Assembly: GCA_964058805.1 (NCBI GenBank)
Contig: CAXKVV010001794.1
Coordinates: forward strand, 1 to 28,650
Source of the DNA: Schoenoplectus triqueter
Taxonomy: Eukaryota > Streptophyta > Magnoliopsida > Poales > Cyperaceae
Direction of reading: 5' to 3'
DNA length: 28,650 nt
Under the pieces are notes generated by a model. That model did no database searches, had not been told where the DNA came from, and worked only from the letters and a program-made list of their open reading frames with translations. A program made the translations under genes and the position numbers. Shown here piece by piece: positions 20,055-28,650 of the stretch (its first letter is position 1; each line of letters begins with the position of its first letter).

Positions 20055-20436
20055 GTATTTTATTTAACGCAGGCCTTGGCCTTTCTCTGTCTATTTGTCT
20101 CGACCTTCGACAAATCACAATTTTCTCTGTCTATTTGGCTGCTCCTAGTCGTAGGCTCGTAGCCTAAGCCATGGCGATGAGAAGGCTCCCGCACCAGCGC
20201 GCACACCGCCAAATGGATGCAGGTCCGATCTCTTTCTTCTTGATTTACTGTCCATTGCAAGAATCGGTACCAGTAAGTGGCACCAATATGTACAACATAA
20301 CCAACAAGTAGAATATAACTTTTCTAACCTAGTCAAACCCCCAAATACCCCATACTCGATCAAAATATCTCAACTCCTATTCCTTGAATTGAATACCTAC
20401 ATGAACGCAAAGTGTATGTACCATTTATGACACACA

Positions 20437-20802
20437 TTAGACAAGCATAGCAGACATCAGGAACCAGTTTAGGTGGATGAGAATACCAAAAGGTATCTGT
20501 GGGTCAATTTGCATTGCTCCAGTAAGAACATTAAGACTACCTTCTCCATATGGACCACTACCAAATCTGGATAAATCCTCCACCTCGACCTGTAAAGCAT
20601 CCTCTACTTGTAATGACATTCTACCATTGTACCTGCTTAGGAAAAACTTCCACATATGCTGAAAAAGGCTTGCAATTTTCACATGGAAGCATGCTACACA
20701 AAATCCCAGTTTAGCACATATTGATCTGAAAAATATAGGAGAATAGTCTGCTTGTATCAAGGTCTGGTTGCTGGTACTGTAAATGCCTGAGATCTTAATC
20801 AT
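20437..20802 (-). other. unidentified antisense ORF in intron 1 of the NDUFS6-like gene
   Basis: An open frame of 121 codons on the minus strand has ordinary protein-like composition in its second half (YNGRMSLQVEDALQVEVEDL, GPYGEGSLNVLTGAMQIDP). The first half is rich in hydrophobic and Cys residues and may be intronic. CAG-GT and TTTTG-GT words inside would allow splicing, so this could be a captured or leftover exon of another gene. I do not recognise the family. Confidence 0.3.
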
Positions 20803-21171
20803 ATGTGTATCCTTGATTTGGAATATCTTTATCTAAATGCACTCTTTCTTTCTTATTTTTTCATTAAGCAAGAAATGATACTTTTTTCTTTTTAATATTT
20901 TTGGAGACCTGGTATACTGTAGTAAAGCACATAACAACTTCATGTTTCCAATTTGTTCCCACCAAGTTGAAGGTTAGATTAAGCAAAGAATGACTAGTCC
21001 ACCCTCCCTCAGCTTGGTCTGATCTATCTGTATAATATTGGACCAAAGAATTCAATCCTTCTGCTTATTTTTTTTCTGGAGAAAAAACAGGCTCCTGTTA
21101 TCAATTCCCAAAAAATAGAAAAAATAGAAAAAAAATAGAAAAAAGTTTATAGATATGTTATTTTACTTGTA

Positions 21172-21340
21172 GATTGATAGCCTGTCAAATTTCATATAAT
21201 TTCATTAACGTTTGATAGTTCATCAAAGACCGTTAATATGGAACCGTTACAAATATTAGTGAAAAACCGTTAAATTTTATTATCTTTGATGGACTATCAA
21301 ACGTTAATGAAATTATATGAAATTTGACAGGATATCAATC
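21172..21340. mobile_element. foldback MITE with 58-bp near-perfect arms in NDUFS6-like intron 1
   Basis: The left arm 21172-21229 (GATTGATAGCCTGTCAAATT...) and right arm 21283-21340 are inverse complements with about two mismatches in 58. The loop of 53 bp itself contains ACCGTTA words near both ends. Outside the arms TTTTACT..TAGATTG is weakly mirrored as well. An RNA copy of the intron would form a long, nearly perfect hairpin. No target duplication was clear. Confidence 0.85.
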
Positions 21341-21927
21341 TATTTTAGTAAAAAATCTTTCTAAATTCAGGGCAGATTTCTCAATATTTAACATGCTATT
21401 TGTACTACCATACCACAAAGCTAATGATTGAATCCTTGTGCCAAAACATGGCGGGCATTATTTGCAAGTGGTGTTAAACACCTGGTTTTATTCAGCATCC
21501 TTTGTTTTCATTACAATAATTGGAAAACAGATTTCATAACACATACCGTTCTTTTTAAATGTTTATCTTATATATAGGACACAAGCAAAAAATCACCAAT
21601 GGAACTGATAAATGAAGTTCCACCTATCAAAGTTGAAGGCTGCATTGTTGCTTGTGAAGGAGGTGTTTTATTCTCTGCTCTTCTTAGCCCTTTATGAATT
21701 ATTAATTTTTGGGTTGACATTTCACTAAATACTGAGTTGTAAGTACTATATATCCAGTGAAGTTACCTGTTTCATGACAATATCTGAACTTGTAGTTTAT
21801 CTATTTGAATTTTGCAGATACAAATCCAGCTCTTGGTCATCCGATTGAGTTCATATGCCTTGATCAAGTTGAGACAGCTGTGTGCAAATATTGTGGCCTT
21901 TGTTACTTTCAAGACCACCATCACTGA

Positions 21928-22688
21928 GAAATAATTTGTGGAAATTTCATATACTTGCAGACAAGAACATCTCATTTGATGTTTAATTTGGGTTATATGC
22001 TTATTCTGGTGTTGTGTTGTCCGTTTTCCTCTGCAATCAGTTGTACCAAACTTCTATAGTTGGTGTCTAATAATTTTTACTAATCTGGAATCTATGTACT
22101 GATGAAGTACTTCATAGAATTCGTTGTGTATTATTTGATGCGTAAGTTGGTAGATTTTATTTTTTATTTTAATTTTTTAAAAAGGAATGTATGAACACAG
22201 TAAGTAATTGAGGTTACAGTTGCTAAATATCTTCATGAAAAGAAACTAGTTATCTTCTCTAATATGTCAGCATTACTTTTACTCAGCAACTTTTTCTTTA
22301 GCTTCAAAAGTTATATTACAAAGATAGAGCTATTTTTTGGAAGTATCATTATAGTTTTTTGTGCTTTGAACTTGATTTAAACAGTTATTATTCAATGTCA
22401 GCTAATTCGAAATTGCATATCTTCGATAATTACGTAAATGTCTAATTCATAATCGATGTTTCTTAAGTTGCTATCATGTTTGATTTCCACAATTTAGCAA
22501 ATTTTAGCTTATGCCTAAATTAAGATTAACGTCTGAAAAGTGCATATTCAAGAAAAGAAAAGAAAAGAATTTGAGTTGTATAAATTAGTTAAAAATTCAT
22601 TTTCAGGATTAGATTCTTTCAGCTAATTGGGTTCCCGGATCCTTGATAAATCCAATTTGCAATAGATCTAATCTAATACTTATCACCG
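21928..22688. other. intergenic region before SCAMP
   Basis: It is AT-rich with no coding homology. The first part would be the 3' region of the NDUFS6-like copy and the last part SCAMP promoter. An (AAAAG)n stretch lies near 22551-22568. Confidence 0.6.
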
Positions 22689-22696
22689 TATAAAAA
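22689..22696 (+). promoter_or_regulatory. candidate TATA box of the SCAMP gene
   Basis: TATAAAAA lies 144 bases upstream of the ATG. It is followed by a pyrimidine patch (TCTCTTTTGCCTCCCTCTTTG, 22758-22777) and a (GA)n run (about 22791-22804) just before the start. This is the usual plant core promoter and 5' UTR pattern. Confidence 0.55.
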
Positions 22697-22832
22697 TAAA
22701 TAAAACCCACGCGAGTAACCAAACGAAAGAGCAACGATCCGATCGAACTCAAGTTCCGTCTCTTTTGCCTCCCTCTTTGCGACATAGGAAGAGAGAGAGA
22801 GAGATCTAAAACCTCACAAAATTACAATTCTG

Positions 22833-25712
22833 ATGGAGTCCAACCCATTTGCAGATGAAGGCGTCAATCCTTTCGCTGTAATCCCTCACATTTCAATTCG
22901 TATTTGGTTTCGATTTTCTCTTTTCTAATGCAAATGCTGCGTTATTATCTCAGGTTTCTTGTTTACGTAATTGTAACAACAGAATTGTGTCTAATATTTG
23001 CACATCAAAGTATTATTAAAGGGCTAAAACTAATAGCGTGCTGATGTCCTTGTTGATTCTGACCAGAATTCTCAAAAGCGACGAAAACAATGTGGATGTC
23101 AATTTGCTATTTTATTTATTTATTTAATTTCTGTGCTTCATATGATGTGAGAAAGAGCAAGTACAGTATACTTGTCATTATTGTTTATTATTATTTTTTA
23201 TGAGCACATGTGTTGAATTGTAGACATGTAATTGTCTTTCTCAAGTTAACCAACTGGATAGAAAAAATAGCCAAAATGAGATGGAGCAAGCAAGCATGTG
23301 TTGAACTAACAAAAGGATTATGTTTATATACGTAACAGAGGCCGGACTCAAAGGTCCCTCCCGCAAACGGGCTTGCAGGAAAGAATTCTGCAACTGCTAC
23401 AATACCTTTAGACACCATGGTTACTAACTTACTATTGTTCCATTATTATTGTATTTTATTGTATGATCATAGGTTTGAATAGCAGTCATACGTACATAAT
23501 AGCTGTGTTTCACCGGATTGAATTGTATTTTGTAGGAGGTAGGCCACAAGCTAACTGGTTTGATTATTGAATTGATAAACACACTCTATTAAGGAGGTTG
23601 CTTTTTTTTTCTTTTTTTGGGGGGGAGGGGGGGTATCAGAAAGCTCATATATACATAAAAAACTCTAACATCATCCTAATCTGCCTGTCACCATCGAGTT
23701 AGTTTTCATTTACCTGTAGTATTGTTCTTTGGTGCAATGCAATTGATATGTGTTTGAGATTCCTTCGTTTTCAATATTTATAGCCTTTAAGAATAAATAT
23801 AATGGTCAATTACAAATTAAGACAAATGACCGACTATCAACTGTGAAAATTTCCAAGGGGAATCTGCGAATTAAACCTTGGTATATTATATTATTTTTAA
23901 TCTCCTACACTTTCATGAGTTTAAAATATTTTTCATATTTTCTCAGGCAATTTTTGTTTTATGGGTTTATAGGATCCGAGGGAAAAGGAAAAAGAGCTTG
24001 CAAAATGGGAAGAAGAATTAAAGAAAAAGGAAAAGGTCTCTCTCTCTCTCTCTCAAAACCGTGACAGAGGCTAACAAGTACTCTCTCACACACAAAATAT
24101 GATGTGTCATGTTGGTAAATTTCTTTTGATTCTGCATTTGTTTTGCAGGATATAAAGATAAGAGAAGATGCTTTGACGAGAGGTACTGCATCGCCTTTTT
24201 CTTATCTACATCACTTGCAAATTTTGTATTGGCCCAATGATAAACAAAATTGAGTACACTTGGAGCCATAATTGTAATTCATAGATGGTTGTGGAAATAT
24301 ATGCAGCTGGAGTAGTGGTAGAAGAGAAAAATTGGCCCCCATTTTTTCCAATAATTCATCATGACATCGCCAAGGAAATACCGCTTCATGCTCAGAAGCT
24401 GCAATACCTTGCTTTTGCAAGTTGGCTAGGTATCTCAATTGAAGTACTTGTTGGTACATATAGCTAGGTAGCTATTATTACAAAGAAGCAACTTTAACCT
24501 ATTCTAAAATTTTCAGGGCTTGTTCTATGTCTTGGATTTAATATCATAGCGGTGCTTGTTTGCTTGGCTCAAGGTGGAGGTAGTGTCTTCTGTCCCATTT
24601 CTATCTATTTTTATATTCTTACTTTGTCTTGTGTATTTAAGAGTTTTGGATTCTTTATTTATTTTTAAGACTTCACAGAGAACCGTGAATTTGGATGTTG
24701 GATGGTAAACATATAGAGCAGGAAATTATATAAATAATTGTAAATTGCAAGTATTTTTCAATATTTGTGCAATAGCAATATTACCAAGGCAGATCGAGAA
24801 TATAAAGCATCTCTGTTATACACATAAAATTCTTTCACTTTATCAATTTGCAGGAATAACAATATTTCTCTTGGCGATTATCTATGCGTTAAGTGGATGT
24901 CCTCTTTCTTACATTCTATGGTACCGGCCTCTCTACCGTGCTATGAGGTGATAATGGTTATGAAGTTTATTCTGCTGTATTAAGAACCAGGTTAATCCAC
25001 TTTATGTGATATTAGTTATGATTGCTTATATTTCTGTTGTTTTTTATTTGGCAGGACGGACAGTGCACTCAAGTTTGGTTGGTTTTTTCTTTTCTACATG
25101 GTAATTTTCTTGCTTGCAAATGCGTATAGGTCAATGGTTTTACTTATTTACTATAGATCTCTCCCTTCTCGAATCTTTTCATTTTTAATATGCATGTAGG
25201 TTCATATTGGTTTTTGTGTTCTTGCGGCAATTGCTCCTCCTATTGTTTTCAAAGGGAAATCACTAACGTAAGTAACCTCTGTCTGTCTCATACACTCAAG
25301 CATGCACACACAAGAAACAACAAACAAAAGCACATTTGTCTTTATATCTTATTTGTTTTTCTTTGTACTGTTATGTGGGATAAAACAGGGGAATACTTGC
25401 CGCAATTGATACATTATCTGATAGCGCACTTGTGGGAGTAAGTTGCTTGCTTCCTACCTTAGCCAAAAACTAGCCAATCAATCTTTATTATTCTGTTACT
25501 TTTAACTTCCATTTTTTTTTCATCTTGCAGGTCTTTTACATATTAGGATTTGCATTATTTGCTCTGGAATCTCTTTTAAGCATATGGGTTCTTCAGGTAT
25601 GTCTCATATATTATCTTTTTTTTTTTCTCATATTACTTTACATTTCTTATGATGATGATGTTTTTTCCCTTCTTTCCAGAGGATCTACATGTACTTCCGA
25701 GGACATGAATAA
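22833..25712 (+). CDS. secretory carrier-associated membrane protein (SCAMP), 12 exons
   Basis: Exons are 22833-22877, 23339-23419, 23973-24035, 24149-24182, 24307-24429, 24517-24579, 24854-24947, 25055-25100, 25200-25267, 25389-25437, 25531-25596 and 25680-25712. All junctions are GT-AG and the frame is continuous, giving 254 aa. The start is the first ATG after a GA-rich leader. The N-terminus has two NPF motifs (4-6, 12-14), which bind EH-domain endocytic adaptors. A charged coiled coil follows (about 43-74). Four hydrophobic segments lie at about 108-131, 138-158, 175-199 and 219-243. The conserved [18 protein letters not shown] (78-95) and the cytosolic [10 protein letters not shown] loop (158-167) define the SCAMP family: four-pass proteins of post-Golgi, endosomal and plasma-membrane trafficking. 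It ends YFRGHE, lacking the longer charged tail of many homologues, so it is a little short. The exon 1/2 junction is the least certain. It converges on the J-protein gene. Confidence 0.93.
24036..24053 (+). repeat. (CT)n microsatellite at the SCAMP exon 3 splice donor
   Basis: The donor reads GAAAAG-GTCTCTCT and the (CT)n run starts within the intron's first bases. The donor therefore lacks the usual A/G at +3 and A at +4. Confidence 0.85.
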
Positions 25713-26499
25713 ATTATAGTGCTCTTATTGATGGTTCTGTATGTAAAAGGTGTCTAAAGCACACAAAAAATGCAAAGTGAAAGAACAACACGAAAAATAA
25801 CACAGCGTGCAGCTTCTGATTTGCTTCTTACAATGCAATACCTTTTTCTTCCTTTTTTTTTATTTATTCATGAACATCTGTACTAGGATGGCTCCAATTT
25901 GTACTAATATTTTATATTACATTAGTTTTATTGCTACTTCCTATTTTAGTCACAGTGTTTAAGATCAATTTTCTTATGAAGCCTTTCAATAGATCAATAG
26001 ATATGTACTTTTGGAAATGAAGATCTTTTGTGTAATATGATGATTATTTATTGAAGACTATAGAGCATACTTCATTGAAAATTATATAAATCTTCATGTC
26101 ATTGTAGTTATACAGCAGGAAACGAATTGTGCTTTCTTATGGAGAAATGATGTCGAACAAAACATTATCTTATTTACCAGTTTCACTTGATACTTAGTTC
26201 TATGAAATGAAATGGATTGAGATTACCAAATCAATGCGCCGCGCACACATAAGATGATACTTGCGACATCTGACAAAGAAAGATTGTAATTTTTTGAAAT
26301 GTACAGTCTTGACAATGACAAGAGTTAGCAACACTTGCTTTTACGCTACTCACAATATGTTATCAGTTATCAACTTACAATAAGCATCCACTCTGACACA
26401 ACAATCAAAAGAGAAACAGAAAAGAAAAAATTATTACAAGAACAACAAAAACCTAACAAGACCACCAAGAATTGATGATATAACATAATATAATAAAGT
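25713..26499. other. convergent 3' intergenic region (SCAMP + / DNAJ -)
   Basis: It should contain both 3' UTRs. T-rich and A-rich tracts are present, with no coding homology on either strand. Confidence 0.6.
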
Positions 26500-28347
26500 T
26501 TATGAATGGGATCCACCAAGCACACGCCTTATACTAGCCCTCTGGTCAGAATTAAGCCTAGAGGGGAAGTTCACATCAAACTTGATCCTTAAGTTACCTC
26601 TCTTACCATGATCCTTCACAATAGGCATGCCCTCCTTTGCGACTACCAATTCATACCCAGGAGTGACCACATCTGTCAATTTAATTACCAAATCACGTCC
26701 GTCAAGTGTTTTCAGGTTGACAGTAGTACCTGTCAGTGCATCAACCAATGGTATTGTTTGGTGGATTATTAAATCATTGCCCTCCCGGGTATATATGTCA
26801 TGGGGCTTTTCATCGATTACAAAGACAAGATCAGCGGGGAGTTGTTGAGGCTGTTCATTGCCCTTGTCAGGGAAGGTTATCTTTGTCCCCTTCTTCCATC
26901 CAGGTTTGACATCTATTGTTAGGATCTCTGATTCAGTTGCTAGTTGCCTAGTTTGATATGAACCAAAGATGTGTATAAATAATTAAAATTACTATAATCT
27001 TCAAGAAAAAAAATTCCATGCATTGACACATAAAACCTTATCCATAAGTCATAATCTGTCATCCATCAAGACATGTGATAAGAATGGGAATTGGATGATA
27101 GAGATGAAATTATAATCGTTGATTCACTTGAGAGCAAGTACTCATATGAAAAAAAAAATTGTACAAAATGTCAAAACACCAATAAACCATGCCCCGCAAA
27201 TAATTAAGTCTTATCTGTATATATGCTTAGATATTGGTAATGCTCATCTGCATATTTGGTTCTGAAATCCTAACAACTTGAATAAAAAAAAATGCACCGG
27301 GGAAACAGTAAACAGCACATTTTGCCCAATGGCGGTAAACATATAAATAAATTATAAATTAATGCCTGCATGACATATGGTTAAGCTTTAGAGAGAAAGG
27401 AGGGGGTTGGGGGGTGGGTATAGGGGGGGGAGAACGGGAGGGTACCCGTTAGGTGTAACAACACTCCTAGAGATCTTCATCTTCCTCTGGGACCCAGAAC
27501 ACAACTCCTCGAGACTGCAGGGTAATTTTGTCTCGACAGCTGGTGGTTTCTTCAAGTGTGCAGTGGCCCCACCTCCACCACTACTAGTCCCCTCACTATA
27601 TGGCCTAAATTTTCCCTCTCCAAACCCACCAAAAGTACCAGCTCCCTCAGTTTGGAACCGCATTGACTTGGCACGGCCCATCGGCTCAAATCCAAATGGC
27701 TTGTTGCTATTGAAGAACTCAGTGAACACGTCCTCAGCATTCCGAGGGTTGTATCGATAATTTGATCCATTAGAATTGGAGGAGGTCTCTGAGTGAGATT
27801 CAGGGGGGGCCATTCCTTTTAGTCCCTCTTCACCATATTGGTCATATATGGCCCTCTTTTGAGGGTCACTCAACACCTAAATATGAAAAGTAACTTTTGT
27901 GGGTTATTAATTTAACTAGTATGAATTTGGCAGTGCATTCGTTAAAATTGGTTCCTCTTGCAAATTAAACTATTATTATAGTGGAATAAGCATTGCTGTC
28001 ACAAATTTTAGAAAATAACCCGGCATTTAAATTTCTCCAAAGCATAACAGGTTCATAAGTAAAAAAATAAAATAAAAAATTAGGGGATATTCTGCATTCA
28101 AGCTTGCACCATTGATCAGCCATAAAATTTAGACAGTATTACTGAACCTTCAAATATGGACTGAAATGAAAACTTTTACCTCATAAGCCTCTGAAATCCG
28201 CTTGAATTTGGCCTCAGCTATTTTAATATCCTCTTTAGGGTTCTTGTCTGGATGCCATTTCATAGCTAATCGCCTATAAGCCTTTTTCAGATCCTCCTCT
28301 GTCGCAGTTCGATTAACTTTCAAGACATTGTAGTAATCCACCCCCAT
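26500..28347 (-). CDS. class B J-domain protein (DNAJB / SIS1-type HSP40 co-chaperone), 3 exons
   Basis: On the minus strand, exons are 28347-28180, 27876-27446 and 26947-26500, with GT-AG junctions in frame, giving 348 aa. Residues 1-70 are a J-domain: [20 protein letters not shown] at the start, and HPD at 32-34, which stimulates HSP70 ATPase. A Ser/Asn-rich then Gly/Phe-rich region (about 80-160: [16 protein letters not shown]) follows. The C-terminal substrate-binding domains begin at about 168 ([12 protein letters not shown]) and continue with [28 protein letters not shown] and [12 protein letters not shown]. There is no CxxCxGxG zinc domain, so it is class B rather than class A. It is a cytosolic/nuclear HSP70 partner, judged from the lack of a targeting signal. 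Length matches Arabidopsis homologues (about 320-350). Usual LEELYTG reads LEELCSG. A C-rich tract follows the exon 2 donor. Confidence 0.95.
27402..27430 (+). other. G-quadruplex-type tract at the 5' end of DNAJ intron 2 (on the non-coding strand)
   Basis: On the plus strand the runs are G5, TT, G6, T, G3, TATA, G8, so four G-runs are separated by loops of 1-4 bases. The tract begins 16 bases inside the intron from the exon 2 donor (GG-GTACCC at 27446/27445). The pre-mRNA carries the C-rich complement. Confidence 0.8.
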
Positions 28348-28650
28348 CAGATCTAAAACTCACGAAATACTTTCGATTCCTCCGCAAAAAAATCCCAAAG
28401 TATTCGTCAAAAAGAGAACAAATTCATCGATTTGGCGAAATGCGGGTCAGCAGTTGGGGGGTTTTCCTTTACGACTACGTGAGCGAAATTGAGATTGGTT
28501 TAGATTGGAGTTGGAATAGATTTCAGATAGAAAAAGAAAGAAAAAAAAAGAGAAATTGGGAAAGAAATGATTAGTTATGATCGTTAATCAGATTTCATAT
28601 ATTAGTTAGTTAGTTAATTAATTAAGAAATAAGAACAAAAAAATTCAGGA
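28348..28650 (-). promoter_or_regulatory. 5' UTR and proximal promoter region of the DNAJ gene
   Basis: This is upstream of the minus-strand start. The plus strand has an A/G-rich stretch (28525-28565), which is pyrimidine-rich in the gene's sense, and a (TTAG/TTAA)n run at 28603-28625. I did not find a convincing TATA box. Confidence 0.4.

Larger units (their letters stand above)
19576..20169. other. intergenic region between GTE and NDUFS6-like genes
   Basis: The first part should hold the GTE 3' UTR; no unmistakable poly(A) signal stands out. An ATACCA minisatellite lies at about 19946-19985. From about 20000 the composition becomes more GC-rich and promoter-like. TTCTCTGTCTATTTG occurs twice (20083 and 20123). 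Confidence 0.55.
20171..21927 (+). pseudogene. NDUFS6-like complex I subunit gene (13-kDa iron-sulfur protein 6), first exon out of frame
   Basis: Three coding pieces join correctly: exon 1 to 20222 ending HTAKWMQ, exon 2 at 21578-21662 (DTSKKSPMELINEVPPIKVE), and exon 3 at 21818-21927 (DTNPALGHPIEFICLD ... DHHH stop). This is the plant mitochondrial NADH dehydrogenase iron-sulfur protein 6, a zinc-binding subunit of the complex I matrix arm. The zinc ligands remain (ACEG, GHP, CKYC). The only nearby start, ATGGCGATGAG at 20171, is in a different frame from HTAKWMQ, and the correct frame has TGA at 20178-20180. Only about ten codons separate the two, whereas homologues have a presequence of some 35-40 residues. 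Arg is Cys at two positions (KVEGC, GLCY), both readable as CG to TG decay. I infer a pseudogene with a deletion in the presequence. An unseen upstream exon that restores the frame is the alternative. Confidence 0.75.

Noticed and set aside
23750..24064. 104-codon plus-strand ORF around SCAMP exon 3
   Set aside because: It uses a different frame from the exon and reads through intron and the CT repeat, so it is a shadow.
27407..27760. 117-codon plus-strand ORF opposite DNAJ exon 2
   Set aside because: It is the antisense shadow of the Gly/Phe-rich exon; its Pro/Gly richness mirrors that exon and the G-rich tract.
1..28650. Coordinated gene cluster or defence-type system
   Set aside because: The intact genes (GTE, SCAMP, DNAJB) are common housekeeping families, separately promoted, on different strands, with no shared pathway.

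Overview
The window reads as a nuclear segment of a eudicot plant. The evidence is AT-rich intergenic DNA, Ty1/copia and gypsy-like retrotransposon remnants, small inverted-repeat elements, and genes split by short GT-AG introns whose products match plant families (GTE bromodomain protein, plant SCAMP, CSLD, NDUFS6 ending in DHHH). I cannot name the species; nothing here is bacterial or viral apart from retroelements.

Layout. The left half (about 1-16,200) is a graveyard with no intact host gene. Positions 1-1420 are the 3' end of a copia element (RT/RNase H plus 3' LTR). It abuts a frameshifted 3' piece of a PRP5/RH42-type DEAD-box helicase gene (1421-1740). Degenerate gypsy-like LTR sequence follows (about 3040-5015), then a short repeat block with a 16-bp perfect palindrome (5010-5280), then a 5'-truncated, internally deleted CSLD pseudogene (5279-5838). 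A complete but decayed copia element occupies 7247-12251, with a 292/281-bp LTR pair, an initiator-Met-tRNA type PBS, a PPT and a perfect GAAAG target duplication. Positions 12,257-16,200 hold only tandem duplications, microsatellites and two Helitron-like 3' ends.

The right half (16,200-28,650) is gene-dense. It holds an 8-exon GTE1/GTE6-type BET bromodomain gene (+, 16366-19575, 316 aa), an NDUFS6-like complex I gene whose first exon is out of frame with its only nearby start (+, about 20171-21927, probably a pseudogene), a 12-exon SCAMP gene (+, 22833-25712, 254 aa), and a 3-exon class B (SIS1/DNAJB-type) J-protein gene (-, 26500-28347, 348 aa) convergent with SCAMP. Introns of the GTE and NDUFS6 loci carry MITE-like foldback elements.

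The genes do not form a pathway. They are independent housekeeping functions: chromatin reading, mitochondrial respiration, membrane trafficking and protein folding. I found no convincing new biological system. The points most worth checking are the broken NDUFS6 copy with its intronic hairpin and antisense ORF, the altered WPF shelf of the bromodomain protein, the G-quadruplex-type tract at a J-protein splice donor, and the cluster of three decayed gene copies.
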